A stretch of DNA of 64,000 bases, taken from NCBI GenBank assembly GCA_934502885.1, contig CAKSUT010000007.1:68768-132767 (forward strand), given 5' to 3'. Positions 9,696-19,077 of this stretch are shown in pieces; the stretch's first letter is position 1, and the number at the start of each line of letters is the position of its first letter. The DNA comes from an uncultured Eubacteriales bacterium (GTDB lineage Bacteria > Bacillota > Clostridia > Oscillospirales > CAG-382). The notes under the pieces are model-generated. The model did no database searches and was not told the origin of the DNA. It was given only the letters and a program-made list of their open reading frames with translations. The translations under genes were made by a program, and so were the position numbers.

Positions 9696-9724
9696 ATTAT
9701 ACCATCTGCTTTTATCCGCAGCAA
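9696..9724 (-). promoter_or_regulatory. Promoter for the sensor-HTH regulator operon
   Basis: TTGCTG and TATAAT are separated by 17 bases on the minus strand. The predicted start of transcription falls almost at the ribosome site, so the leader would be very short. Confidence 0.55.
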
Positions 9725-9803
9725 GGAAAACATTTACCGCAAATCACACGTAACTTTTCCGAATAAAGGAAGCGTTATTCGCCGCACCGTAAAAGCAAAG
9801 TGC

Positions 9804-9832
9804 GGGGACGGCACATTCCGTATACCGTCCCC
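9804..9832 (-). terminator. Hairpin after the polysaccharide deacetylase gene
   Basis: Perfect 8-base arms GGGGACGG (9804-9811) and CCGTCCCC (9825-9832) lie 10 bases after the stop codon. There is no strong T run, so termination may be weak or assisted. Confidence 0.6.
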
Positions 9833-9841
9833 TGAAATTCA

Positions 9842-10651
9842 TCAAAAACTGTTGTGACCGGGCTTAAGCTCAACGGGCTTTCCGTTGACGGTTATCCAAA
9901 CGGAAATCGCCGAAGGATTGTAGGCAGTGTGGTAATCGAGACCGTAATCTATCGAACGGGACGCGGTGACGTAGTCGTAAATTTCAATGTTAGTAGCATA
10001 CCATACGTCGCTGTTGCCGCCTGCCTTTTTGCAGAAATTCTCGATAAGCTCCCAGTTGTTGTTTCTGTCGAACTCATAGCTGTGTCCCCACACGTACATA
10101 AGCGGCATATTGAGCCAGAAGTCGCGGACGTTCATGAATTTATCGAAAAGTTCTTCGATATTTCCGCTGTGATGAGCGGTCGGGTACCAGCAGAGAAAGT
10201 CCTTCGGCAGTCTGAAATCGGTCTTGCATTCGGTCGCTCTGCCGTATTTCATGCCGCACATTTTGCAGATGTTCTCGATTCTGTCCTCTATCGAAACCAT
10301 GCCGTTGGGATAGGAAAGTCCGCGGATCGTATATCCGCAGATTTTTTCGAGGTTCTTACGGTCGATATTCAGCTCATCCGCTATTACGAAGTCGGGAAGC
10401 TCGCCGAAGGTGGGGTGAGTGTAGCTGTGGAGAGATATCTCATGGTTTTTATAAAGCTCTTTTATATCTTCTTTTTTGACGGTTGTGTCGTTTCTTGACT
10501 CAAAGAAGCTTGAATTAAGGTGAAAAGTTCCTCTAATGCCGTACTTATCGAAAATTTCGACAAGCTTATAATCCCAAACAGTACCGTCATCATAGCTCAT
10601 AGTGAGACACTTATGCTTTCCGTCCTTCCAAAGGTTATTGCGAATAATCAT
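9842..10651 (-). CDS. Polysaccharide deacetylase family protein (NodB-like fold)
   Basis: A 269-residue protein of carbohydrate esterase family 4. MSYDDGTVWD matches the TFDDG metal/catalytic motif and EISLHSYTHPTFGEL gives the HSxxH zinc-binding motif. LSYPNGM corresponds to the R/S-Y-P-x-G motif. No signal peptide is present, so a cytoplasmic role on imported sugars or precursors is more likely than wall modification. The ATG at 10651 has AAAGGAG upstream. It lies after the terminator of the long transport operon and has no clear promoter of its own, so it may depend on readthrough. Confidence 0.85.
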   Translation of the reverse strand: MIIRNNLWKDGKHKCLTMSYDDGTVWDYKLVEIFDKYGIRGTFHLNSSFFESRNDTTVKKEDIKELYKNHEISLHSYTHPTFGELPDFVIADELNIDRKNLEKICGYTIRGLSYPNGMVSIEDRIENICKMCGMKYGRATECKTDFRLPKDFLCWYPTAHHSGNIEELFDKFMNVRDFWLNMPLMYVWGHSYEFDRNNNWELIENFCKKAGGNSDVWYATNIEIYDYVTASRSIDYGLDYHTAYNPSAISVWITVNGKPVELKPGHNSF

Positions 10652-10688
10652 TTTTCTTCTCCTTTACTTAAGAAAATCTTTGCGTAAC

Positions 10689-10720
10689 AAAAACGGGGAA
10701 ACCTTTCGGCTTCCCCCGTG
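10689..10720 (-). terminator. Rho-independent terminator of the carbohydrate transport operon
   Basis: On the minus strand the arms CACGGGGGAAG and CTTTCCCCG-like sequence form a GC-rich hairpin (10694-10720) directly followed by five T (10689-10693). It follows the last permease gene by about 35 bases. Confidence 0.85.
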
Positions 10721-10755
10721 CTTTTTGATAATTGTGAGTTTTGCTCCGGCGAATA

Positions 10756-11796
10756 TCAGCCGACGATACCGGAACGCTCGATACCCTGAACAAGAGACTT
10801 CTGTGCGAAGAGGAAGATGATGAACAGGGGGGCTATAACCATAAGACCTGCTGTGTTGAGAACCGCCGACTCACGGAGAGGTGCTGCCGCATACGAAGTC
10901 GAGAGTGACTGCGGAACGGAAACAACCGCCGGGAGAAGGTGAGGTCCTGTAGCCGTGAAGAACAGGCTCGTGTAGTAGGTATCCGTCCACTGCCAAGAGA
11001 AGGCGAACATGAATACCGTAACCATTATCGGAATCGTAAGCGGAAGGATAATCTGGAAGTATGTTCTGAAGATACCCGAACCGTCAACGTACGCCGCTTC
11101 CTCAAGCTCGTCAGGAACGCCCTTGTAGAACTGTCTGAAGATGAAGATGTAGAGACCGTTCTTGAAGGCGAGACCGCCGAGTGAGAGGATGGTCAAGGGC
11201 CAATATGTATTGATAAGGTCAATCCACGTTGTCTTTGCACCGAACAGCGAAGCTATCGCACCGTAGATACCGTAGATATCGAAGTACTTGAACTTCATGA
11301 ACATCGCAAGCTGGAGAGTTTTGTGAGGTACTACCATCGTAAGAATAACGAGTACGAACAGGAGTCCTCTGCCCTTGAACTTGAACTTTGCGAAGCCGTA
11401 ACCGATAAATGCGGTTATCATTGTCTGGATGAACGCCGACAGAAGTGCGAGCGTTGCGGAGTTGAAAAGTGCCTCGAGGTACTTGTTCTCGATGAAGATG
11501 AACTTATAGTTGTCGAGTGTGGGGTATTTCGGAATGAGCTTTACCGTTACGTCAACGAAGTCGTCGGAGCTCATGAAGGACGCCGAAATCTTCGTGAAGA
11601 ACGGATAAAGGATGATATACGAGATACCTATAAGGAACACGTATCTGAAAACTGCGATTATGAACTGTAAAGCGAACTTCTTGTTGAACACACGCATCGC
11701 CATACGTGTCTTCCAGTCTACCTTGCCCTCGAAATCAACTTTGATTTTTTTGGAGGACGTATCTTTTTTTGTGAACTTATTTATTACCGAATTCAT
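10756..11796 (-). CDS. Carbohydrate ABC transporter permease (MalG type), second pair
   Basis: A 346-residue inner-membrane permease of the CUT1 family. An unusually long, charged N-terminus of about 45 residues precedes the first membrane helix (FRYVFLIGISYIILYPFF). The EAA loop that docks the ATPase is clear: PDELEEAAYVDGSGIFRTYF, near residue 245. About six membrane segments can be seen. Together with the MalF-type gene upstream (19 bases away) it would form one channel. No ATPase gene is present in the operon; a shared MsmX-type ATPase elsewhere is typical for Firmicutes. Confidence 0.92.
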   Translation of the reverse strand: MNSVINKFTKKDTSSKKIKVDFEGKVDWKTRMAMRVFNKKFALQFIIAVFRYVFLIGISYIILYPFFTKISASFMSSDDFVDVTVKLIPKYPTLDNYKFIFIENKYLEALFNSATLALLSAFIQTMITAFIGYGFAKFKFKGRGLLFVLVILTMVVPHKTLQLAMFMKFKYFDIYGIYGAIASLFGAKTTWIDLINTYWPLTILSLGGLAFKNGLYIFIFRQFYKGVPDELEEAAYVDGSGIFRTYFQIILPLTIPIMVTVFMFAFSWQWTDTYYTSLFFTATGPHLLPAVVSVPQSLSTSYAAAPLRESAVLNTAGLMVIAPLFIIFLFAQKSLVQGIERSGIVG

Positions 11797-11815
11797 TTAC
11801 TACTTCCTCCTTCTG

Positions 11816-12781
11816 TTAATCTCTGCGCTGGTAGAATACGTACATAGACATAATACCGGCAACCGCCGCGATTATGAGCATTACGACCAAGAAGTAAATC
11901 CACGACATCGCCGAGGAAAGCACTCGTCCTTCCGCCTGATCGTAAACGCTGCTGATGTAGCGCATTACCGAGTTTGACTCGCTCGTGAAGGAGTCGATAA
12001 TCGTATAAATTGCGTTTACGAGGATCATCGGGCTTATCATCGGGAAGGTAATCTTCCAGAAGGTTTCCCAAGCCGTTGCGCCCTCCATGGTGCAGGACTC
12101 GTATATTGCGGGAGAGATCGACTGAAGTCCCGAGAGGAATACGAGCATCTGAACGCCGGAGCGGTTTACGATATTGAAGATGTTGTTTACGACGTCAACG
12201 ACGTAGTGTACAAGCTCCGTACCGACCTCCATACTGCCGAGGAAGGTCGTAACGTCAACCGTGTTGATAATCTCGGCGGCGGAGGACTGGTTCGTGTTGC
12301 CCGTCTCAATACCGCCCTCGGACATATAGTTGAGGAGGGTGTTGGACTGGTCGATGGAGTCGATAAGACCTGTGGAAATGATAACCGGGATGAAGAATAT
12401 TGCACGGAATACGGCGCGTCCGACCATCTTCTGATTGAGGACTATTGCCATGAAGAGTGCGAATATTACTATTGCGGGAATATCGAATATGAGCTGCTTT
12501 ATGCTCGCGACGAGTATCTGGAGATACGACGGGTCGGAGAATATAGCGTCCGAATAATTCTTAAGTCCCACAAAGGTCAGCGCAAAACCGCCGCCTGCCT
12601 GAACTTTCATTGAGTTAAAGCTGTACCAGAGGGAGTTTCCGAGGATTGGGAGGTAGATAAGTACAATACCCAAAACGAAGGGCATTACAAACCACCAACC
12701 GGCTCTTGCCTTTTTTGCTTCGATAGAGGCTATCTTCTTTCGCTTTCCGGTTACAGGCTTTGCTGTTACGTTATTATTCAT
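11816..12781 (-). CDS. Carbohydrate ABC transporter permease (MalF type), second pair
   Basis: A 321-residue CUT1 permease. Membrane helices include AGWWFVMPFVLGIVLIYLPI near the N-terminus and FLVVMLIIAAVAGIMSMYVF at the end. The EAA-like loop is AIYESCTMEGATAWETFWKI, near residue 225. An extra-cytoplasmic stretch of about 70 residues with SEGGIETGNTNQSSAAEII lies between helices and is longer than usual. The ATG at 12781 has AGGTG 6 bases upstream; GTG at 12790 would add three residues. It lies directly after the DUF5696-like gene and before the MalG-type partner. Confidence 0.9.
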   Translation of the reverse strand: MNNNVTAKPVTGKRKKIASIEAKKARAGWWFVMPFVLGIVLIYLPILGNSLWYSFNSMKVQAGGGFALTFVGLKNYSDAIFSDPSYLQILVASIKQLIFDIPAIVIFALFMAIVLNQKMVGRAVFRAIFFIPVIISTGLIDSIDQSNTLLNYMSEGGIETGNTNQSSAAEIINTVDVTTFLGSMEVGTELVHYVVDVVNNIFNIVNRSGVQMLVFLSGLQSISPAIYESCTMEGATAWETFWKITFPMISPMILVNAIYTIIDSFTSESNSVMRYISSVYDQAEGRVLSSAMSWIYFLVVMLIIAAVAGIMSMYVFYQRRD

Positions 12782-12802
12782 TATATACACCTATAGCCTT
12801 TC

Positions 12803-15800
12803 TTATTTCTTGAGGAAGTCCATGGCGGGGATTGTCTCTCCGTCCACGGTAACCGGCTTCGTGTTGTAGTTGAGTATAAATGAAGTTCCGCCGGAGTATG
12901 TGACCTTAACGACTCTCGTTTCGAGGATTTCGTGATCGGTTATCGTGTCATACTTAACGGTTTTCAGTGCGTCGTTGAGCTTCTTGTAGGTGCTGAAAAG
13001 GTCGTCCTTCCAGATGTTGTATCTTATCGAGTAATACTTCGAGAAGTCGGTGAAGGACTTAAGCTCGGAGGTATTCTCGTGTCTGTAGGAGAGGATGAAA
13101 TACGGACTTGCGCCGTTTTCAATCGCCTTGAGAACACTGTACTCAAAGTCGCCGTCGAGGTTGATTGCTGTTCCCGCATACTCAACATATCCGTGAAGCA
13201 CCATTCCGTAGAAAGGAACGGCCGCGGAGGCGTATACGTTTTTGCTGGAGTCGAGGGGAAGTCCGAGGATGTGATCGGCACTGCCGAGAACATATGCGTT
13301 TCCGGAGTCTATCATTACGGAGCCGTCGCTCTCTTTGAGTCCCGCAAGCTGTTCGGAGATGATTTTCTCGGCGTCCACACGCGTGAGGGGATAATCCTTG
13401 TTGTGGTCGGAGTTAAGCTCATCGCCGAGCGAACCGACGGAGATGCCGGAGAGACCGAACTTGCCGTAATCCGCGGAGCTGTTCTTTATGTATTTTGCTA
13501 TGGATTCGGGAGTTACGATAAGAATACCGTCGTCCTCGTAGCCCTGGAAGAGTGCGCTGTAGGTTTTGTGTACTGCGGTTCTTTCGTCGATGGTCTGTAT
13601 TGCGTCCTTCTTGTAGTTGAAGCCGTCGAACGTGCCGACCTTCATTACGTGGAGGAACTCGAGATCGGGATAGAGACCGATGCCGTTTTCGCTTGTGTAA
13701 GCCGCGAGCTTTTCGAGTCCCTTTTCTCCGCCTATCGCCTTGTCAACCTTAATCTTGTTAGGTACGGTTGCGTAAAGACCGCCGTTGTACCAACCCTTGT
13801 ATCTTACGTTTATGTTGTTTATTCCCTCAGCCTTGAGCTCTTCAAGCATCGTGATGCAGTCCTCAAAAGTGGTGAGAGGAGTCTGAACCGAAACGGGGAA
13901 ACCGAATACCTTCTGCTGTGTCTTTATTGAGCCGAAATTCTCAATATAAAGCGGAATATCGTCGCCCTTGTTTTCGAGCTTTGTGAGTTTACCCTGCGAT
14001 ACAAGATAATTTCTTACCGTCTCTGCCATGCCAGTGATCTTTGTCTTTTCGCCGAAGGTGGGGATAAATCTTATGGTGAAGTTACCGGTGTACTTTCTGT
14101 CGGAGGTAACGGACCATGTTGCGCTTCCCGTTGCGGAAATACCCGTGAGCTCGTAGGAGTCGGAGGGCTTCGGGAAGAATGTTGCTCTTGCGGAGTTGTA
14201 CTTGTGTACGATGCCGCCGTGAACCGTGCTTATCTCGGCAAGCGCGTCGCCCTCTTCGATGTACGCCACAAATCCCGCAGTCTCGGTCTTCTTGGGCTTG
14301 TCGTTTTCGGGTTCTGCGGTCTCGTCGGGAGTCTCGGCTGCCGTTTCCTCCTCGGACTGCGCCGTCTCATCGGAAGGCGTTTCATCGGTTACGGTTTCGG
14401 TTTCGTCCGCAGCCGCTTCGTCTGTGTTCGCCTCGTCTGCCGTTTCGTCGGATGATGTATCCGTTTTTTTGGTTGCGGCTTCGTCAGACTTCGCTTCGTC
14501 GGACTTTGCTTCGTCGGACTTCGCTTCGTCGGACTTTGCTTCATCCGCCTTCGCTTCATCTGCCTTTGCGTCGTCGGTCTTGGTTTCGTCAGCCGCAGCA
14601 TCTTCTGTTGTCAGACCTTCAGCCTCGGCTGCCGCAGCCTCTTCAGCCGCGGTGAGGTAAATCTTGGAGAACTTCTCTTTATACGCTTCTTCGTCGAACT
14701 CCGTGAACTCGGAGGTTCTGGAAATGCCGTATACGGGGAGTCTCATGATTTCCTGGTTCTTACCGGTTATCTGGTGGTAAGAATAGTCGGGACCGTAGAG
14801 CTTTCCGGTAATTGTAAGCTCGTTTACGGAGTCCTTAACGTCCGCAAAATCAACTACCGCGCCCGAACCGTCGGGGATGAATGTGAAGCCTTCAACGTCG
14901 CTCGAAGCGCCTGCGCCGAAGAACGGGAGGAAGCTTATCGAGGTAACGCTGTATGTGGAGGAGTCGAATCTGATGTCGCTGGAGGGGCATCTTACTCTGA
15001 GTCCCTCGTCTTCGGGGTAGTACTCGAGAGCTACCTTGAAGAGCGGCATTGCGGAAACGCTTGCCTCGTATTCGAGCATACTGTAGTCGTCGTCCATATC
15101 GTCGAAGGAATAATCGGTGTACGCCGTTATAAGGTACTCGAGGTTTTCCTTGTCCTTCTTACCGGTATCGGAGCCGAGTACGTAGATATCGTACTTTTCG
15201 ATTATAGGGAACGATGCGATAAGAGACTGACGGGCGGTATCGCTGTATGCCTTGTCGAGAGACTTATAATCATTTCCGTAGAAAGCCTTCATGTAGTCGT
15301 AAGGACACTTCTTAAGCTTTTCGTCGTAGATTTTCTTGCCGTCCGCGTCGTAGTGGGGCATCTTGTTAAGGATTTTTTCCTCAAATCTCGTGCGCTCCAT
15401 CATATTGGGAACAAGAACTCTCGCCTGCTCACGGCCCATGGTGTACTCAACACGGAGTCCGCCTCTTATGGGCACCATCTTTATCTGGCTGTTTACGGCA
15501 GCCTCGGTAAAGCTGTACATTATGGTTTCCTGCGAGCTGTTGCTGTACTTGAGTATGACCTGGGAAAGGAGCTGTTTCTTTACTTCGTCCTTCTTGGGGT
15601 CTTTACTCATCGTGGAAACATCGTAGGGGTTGCTGAAAAGTATCTGACCGGTTGCCTTGTCAACGAGAGCGATTTCGCCGGTCTGCTCAAGTCCCCAAAG
15701 CTCGTACTTTCCGTTTTCGTAATACTTTGTCATGGAAGCGAGCTTCTCGTAGGGGTTCTCGTATACTGCCTTATTGAGGTAGTATGCCGCGATTTCTTCG

Positions 15801-15937
15801 GCGGTAGGTCCCGTTACCTCCTCTTCTTCGTCGGCTTTTTTATCTGCCGCGAAGGTAGGCAAAGTAACTGCGGACATAACTCCGGCAAGCATAAGGAGAG
15901 ACAGGAGCAATGCTAAAATTTTCTTTGTTGTTTTCAT
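12803..15937 (-). CDS. Secreted DUF5696-like protein with an acidic repeat insertion
   Basis: A 1044-residue exported protein. The signal peptide is MKTTKKILALLLSLLMLAGV followed by MSAVTLPTFAADKK. The regions on both sides of the insertion (FIPDGSGAVVDFADVKD; IPLYIENFGSIKTQQKVFGF; INNINVRYKGWYNGG) resemble DUF5696 proteins that accompany sugar ABC transporters in Clostridia and Paenibacillus. The second half looks like a TIM-barrel glycosidase fold (GIGLYPDLEFLHV; VMIDSGNAYVLG). Residues about 430-560 are an extremely acidic Ala/Asp/Glu/Lys/Thr stretch with DEAKS/DEAKA units. It lies between NHL-Yip1 and permease genes with 17 and 21-base gaps, so it is clearly in the operon. A role in polysaccharide capture or cleavage at the surface is inferred, not shown. 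Confidence 0.8.
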   Translation of the reverse strand: MKTTKKILALLLSLLMLAGVMSAVTLPTFAADKKADEEEEVTGPTAEEIAAYYLNKAVYENPYEKLASMTKYYENGKYELWGLEQTGEIALVDKATGQILFSNPYDVSTMSKDPKKDEVKKQLLSQVILKYSNSSQETIMYSFTEAAVNSQIKMVPIRGGLRVEYTMGREQARVLVPNMMERTRFEEKILNKMPHYDADGKKIYDEKLKKCPYDYMKAFYGNDYKSLDKAYSDTARQSLIASFPIIEKYDIYVLGSDTGKKDKENLEYLITAYTDYSFDDMDDDYSMLEYEASVSAMPLFKVALEYYPEDEGLRVRCPSSDIRFDSSTYSVTSISFLPFFGAGASSDVEGFTFIPDGSGAVVDFADVKDSVNELTITGKLYGPDYSYHQITGKNQEIMRLPVYGISRTSEFTEFDEEAYKEKFSKIYLTAAEEAAAAEAEGLTTEDAAADETKTDDAKADEAKADEAKSDEAKSDEAKSDEAKSDEAATKKTDTSSDETADEANTDEAAADETETVTDETPSDETAQSEEETAAETPDETAEPENDKPKKTETAGFVAYIEEGDALAEISTVHGGIVHKYNSARATFFPKPSDSYELTGISATGSATWSVTSDRKYTGNFTIRFIPTFGEKTKITGMAETVRNYLVSQGKLTKLENKGDDIPLYIENFGSIKTQQKVFGFPVSVQTPLTTFEDCITMLEELKAEGINNINVRYKGWYNGGLYATVPNKIKVDKAIGGEKGLEKLAAYTSENGIGLYPDLEFLHVMKVGTFDGFNYKKDAIQTIDERTAVHKTYSALFQGYEDDGILIVTPESIAKYIKNSSADYGKFGLSGISVGSLGDELNSDHNKDYPLTRVDAEKIISEQLAGLKESDGSVMIDSGNAYVLGSADHILGLPLDSSKNVYASAAVPFYGMVLHGYVEYAGTAINLDGDFEYSVLKAIENGASPYFILSYRHENTSELKSFTDFSKYYSIRYNIWKDDLFSTYKKLNDALKTVKYDTITDHEILETRVVKVTYSGGTSFILNYNTKPVTVDGETIPAMDFLKK
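14478..14582. repeat. 15-bp tandem repeat inside the DUF5696-like gene
   Basis: Seven consecutive 15-base units based on GCTTCGTCGGACTTT. Units 2-4 are nearly identical and the outer ones diverge. On the coding strand they encode (A/S)DEAK pentapeptides. The array sits inside a longer low-complexity acidic segment. Its length is in frame and could change by slippage without breaking the protein. Confidence 0.95.
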
Positions 15938-15954
15938 CTTTATCTCCCTCCTTG

Positions 15955-18189
15955 TTACATTCTGTACGACAACTCAACGTAGATGTTATAGATAAAGGAG
16001 AACACTTTACCGATAAGCGTCGAGAAGAGTACGCCTATGAACATTATGAACGCCATGCCCACTATCGAACCGAGCGTCGTGACGACGTTCTTGAAGAGCG
16101 AGTAGTCATGAATAACCATCATGCCGAAGAACAGCAGGAATGCTACCCAAACATACGCAATCTTTATGAACATCGTGATAAAGCCGACGTCTTCGGTTGT
16201 GATGAAATTGGAGCAGAACGTTGTAAGTATAATGAATGCGGGGAGAGGGAAGAGTGCGTAACAGGTGGTTACGTAAATATCCTTGAGGCTGCCTTCACCG
16301 TCAAACAGCGTTGTGAGACACCAGTTTGCAACCGTCCAGAGGATGACGGGGAGAAGTATCGAGCAAATCTCGAGGATAAGGGAGATAGGTTCGGGATTGG
16401 GTTCCATTACATATCCGCGTCCGATGGACTGATATATATAGGAAATAATCGTAATTACGAGGATGAGCGTTGCGCCCTTGGGAGATGCGCGGTGTTCATG
16501 CTTGATATCCCAGAAACCGTCGAACGGGTGGAACGATGTATGAACTCCGTATATGAACTCGCGCCAAAGCGTTCGCTTGGTCGCACTCGACTGTCCTTTG
16601 AGGTTTACCTTTGCGGCATACTTGAAGAACTTCGAGATGCAGATGCAGATAACGATTATGATTATCGGAATGAGTACTATGTATCTCTGAACGTAGAGCT
16701 TTCTCACTTCCTTGTAAGCGTCGGAGTAGTTGGCTGTGTCGTAAGCGTACTTGTAGTAGCTCATCGCTTCTTCGTATACGTCTATCTTCTCGTCGTTCTC
16801 GTCAGCCATGGAGTTTGCTTCACGGTAGAGAGCCTTACCGATTCCGACATAGGACATATCGAAGTTGGAGTTTCTCTGGAGAATTTCCTGCCAATACATT
16901 TCGGCGTCGCTGTAGCGTCTCTCTCTGTTTGCGAGAATTGCCTCGTCGAGAAGGTCGCCGTAGCTTGTTCTCTTGAGAACGGTGATGTTCTTGTTCTGGC
17001 TGTCGAGAAGGAGCATATTCGTTCCCTGGTAGCCGATAGCCTTAATCTGCTGAATGTTGCCGAGCTGGTTGCCCTTATCACCGAACGCGAAAAGGAGTCT
17101 GCCTTCTTCGTCGTAGGTGAACACTCTCTGACGCTTAGCGTCGATTATCGACCACATACCGTCGGGACCGAGGGCAACGTCGATAATGGTGGAAGGACCG
17201 GTTATCTCGAGCTTTGCGGTCTTGGTGTTGTTTACCTTAACTTCACCGGACGGAGGATAGAAGCCTGTACGCTTCATAACGTCCGTACCGTCGGGAGAGA
17301 GCTTCTTAACGGGGGCGTAGGTGCCGGCGGTGCTCTTGGAGGTTATCGCCTGCTGTTGGTCGGAGGCGGAGATGGACGACGTTGTTGCGTAGATGAAGCC
17401 GTCCTCATCGATGTTGATGTTATTGAACTCGGTCGCAACCGTACTTGTCGAACGGCGTCTCTGTTCCTTGGTTTGGAAGTTACGCCAAATGATATCCCAA
17501 ACGCTTGTCTTTGCAACCTGCGCGCCGATGAATCCGAAGAACGTGCCGTCGGGGTTTATCGAGATAATTCCCTGGTTGGTATACTCACCGACAACGTACA
17601 TTCTTCCGACGTTATCGACCGCAACGCCGATAGGCTTGAAGATATGGTCTTCGTTGAAAACCTCGGACTCGGGCTGATAAACAGTCTTCGTGAACACCGG
17701 CTCACCGTTTGTGATGTCAAACACGAGAACTCTGTTCTTTGTGGAGTCAGCAATGTAGAGTGTCTTCGAGGTGAACACTTCTGTTTCGTTCTTCGCCTTA
17801 TCAGCACTGGGCGAGGGGTAAACAAAAACGGAGGCAGGTGTGTCGAGCGAGTCGGGAACGCCCCACTCGTTTACAAACTCACCTATGGTGTAAAGGTAGT
17901 TATACTCGCTGTCAACAACGACAACCTGCTGTCCCTTGCCGTCGGCAATGTAGATATTGCCCTGTCTGTCAACGCAGATATCGGTGGGGTCAGTGAGAGT
18001 TACGCCGTTGCCGATTGTTTTGGAATCGATTACTTCGTAGGGAACGTATGCGTGCGGAGACTCTACGTACTCTCCGTCGATGTCATACGTATACGTGGAA
18101 TAGGGAATTATAGCTCCGGCAGGAATTGAGCCGACAACGAGGACAACGCACACCGCAAGGAGGAAAATTCTGAAGATATTCTTTTTCAT
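15955..18189 (-). CDS. NHL beta-propeller / TPR / Yip1-family membrane protein
   Basis: A 744-residue membrane protein. The N-terminal hydrophobic segment MKKNIFRIFLLAVCVVLVVG is a signal peptide or anchor. Residues about 60-420 carry NHL-type propeller blades (TDPTDICVDRQGNIYIADGK; KPIGVAVDNVGRMYVVGEYT; NINIDEDGFIYATTSSI). TPR-like repeats follow (YSDAEMYWQEILQRNSNFDM) near 425-500. A single helix YIVLIPIIIIVICICISKFF precedes a Yip1-type region of about five helices from residue 535 to the end. The propeller and TPR part should be extracellular. It lies between the MalG-type permease of the first pair and the DUF5696-like gene. NHL-Yip1 proteins are known neighbours of DUF5696 and sugar ABC genes; the biochemical role is unknown. 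Confidence 0.85.
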   Translation of the reverse strand: MKKNIFRIFLLAVCVVLVVGSIPAGAIIPYSTYTYDIDGEYVESPHAYVPYEVIDSKTIGNGVTLTDPTDICVDRQGNIYIADGKGQQVVVVDSEYNYLYTIGEFVNEWGVPDSLDTPASVFVYPSPSADKAKNETEVFTSKTLYIADSTKNRVLVFDITNGEPVFTKTVYQPESEVFNEDHIFKPIGVAVDNVGRMYVVGEYTNQGIISINPDGTFFGFIGAQVAKTSVWDIIWRNFQTKEQRRRSTSTVATEFNNINIDEDGFIYATTSSISASDQQQAITSKSTAGTYAPVKKLSPDGTDVMKRTGFYPPSGEVKVNNTKTAKLEITGPSTIIDVALGPDGMWSIIDAKRQRVFTYDEEGRLLFAFGDKGNQLGNIQQIKAIGYQGTNMLLLDSQNKNITVLKRTSYGDLLDEAILANRERRYSDAEMYWQEILQRNSNFDMSYVGIGKALYREANSMADENDEKIDVYEEAMSYYKYAYDTANYSDAYKEVRKLYVQRYIVLIPIIIIVICICISKFFKYAAKVNLKGQSSATKRTLWREFIYGVHTSFHPFDGFWDIKHEHRASPKGATLILVITIISYIYQSIGRGYVMEPNPEPISLILEICSILLPVILWTVANWCLTTLFDGEGSLKDIYVTTCYALFPLPAFIILTTFCSNFITTEDVGFITMFIKIAYVWVAFLLFFGMMVIHDYSLFKNVVTTLGSIVGMAFIMFIGVLFSTLIGKVFSFIYNIYVELSYRM

Positions 18190-18203
18190 CTGTATATTCC
18201 TCC

Positions 18204-19076
18204 TTAGTCTTTCATACCGGACGACGCCATCGTTTCGATAATGTTGCTCTGCGTGATAACGAATACCGTGATAGGCACGAGCATCATGATTACCGTCGAG
18301 GCGGCAGCCGCACCGGAACGTACTATACCGCCGGCGAGTATCTGCTGAATTGCGTAGTTGAAGGTTTTGAGTTCCTCACTGTAGATGTAAACCGAGGTGC
18401 CGCTGTTCCAAAGTCCCTGGAACGAATAAACGATAAGCGTCAGCCATGCGGGCTTAACCATCGGCATTACTATTGTCCAGTAAATTGAAACTTCGCTTGC
18501 ACCGTCAAGTCTTGCGGACTCGAGGACGGAATCGGGGACGGTCGTTTCCATGAACTGTTTCATGAGGTAAAGACCGAGTGTGCTTCCGAATGCCGGCACA
18601 ATGAGCGACCAATACGTGTCTATCCAATGGAGTTCCGACATGATGATGAAGTTCGATATTGCGGCAACCGTCGTATGGAACATGAGGGAGTAATAAATGA
18701 GGCTGAACATGAGCTTTCTTCCGGGGAAGTTAATCTTCGTGAGTGCGTAAGCCGCCATAGACGCAAGGAAGAGGTGACCGAACGTACCGCAAACCGAAAC
18801 GAAAGCCGTGTTGAATATGTATCTGGAGAAAGGCACCCAAGACGTGCTCATGAGCATGAACAGGTCGGAGAAGTTATCAAGGGTGGGCTTTCTTACGAAG
18901 AAACGAGGGGGGAACATCCACAGCTCGTCAAGAGGCTTGAGTGACTGGGAGAAGGCGTAAACCATCGGCAAAAACATGAATGCGCCGAAAATGATAAGCA
19001 GTATATCTATTCCGAGGTCGCCGCCGACGGAACGGTTAAGCGCTGCTCTTTTAAATTTGAACTTAAATTTCTTCAT
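18204..19076 (-). CDS. Carbohydrate ABC transporter permease (MalG type), first pair
   Basis: A 290-residue CUT1-family permease with six predicted helices, starting LGIDILLIIFGAFMFLPMVY. The EAA loop is PDSVLESARLDGASEVSIYW near residue 180, followed by IVMPMVKPAWLTLIVYSFQG. The N-terminus is rich in Lys/Arg, as expected for the cytoplasmic side. It begins 1 base after the MalF-type partner ends, so the two are translationally coupled. The likely substrate is a complex oligosaccharide, judged only from the neighbours. Confidence 0.93.
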   Translation of the reverse strand: MKKFKFKFKRAALNRSVGGDLGIDILLIIFGAFMFLPMVYAFSQSLKPLDELWMFPPRFFVRKPTLDNFSDLFMLMSTSWVPFSRYIFNTAFVSVCGTFGHLFLASMAAYALTKINFPGRKLMFSLIYYSLMFHTTVAAISNFIIMSELHWIDTYWSLIVPAFGSTLGLYLMKQFMETTVPDSVLESARLDGASEVSIYWTIVMPMVKPAWLTLIVYSFQGLWNSGTSVYIYSEELKTFNYAIQQILAGGIVRSGAAAASTVIMMLVPITVFVITQSNIIETMASSGMKD

Positions 19077-19077
19077 A

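Noticed and set aside
14478..14582. Regular short repeats that might be taken for a CRISPR array
   Set aside because: Units are 15 bases, contiguous without spacers, and lie in frame inside a protein gene.
14226..14660. Plus-strand open frames of 144-158 codons rich in Ser/Ala or Arg/Pro
   Set aside because: They are shadows of the acidic repeat region of the minus-strand DUF5696-like gene; low complexity keeps all frames open.
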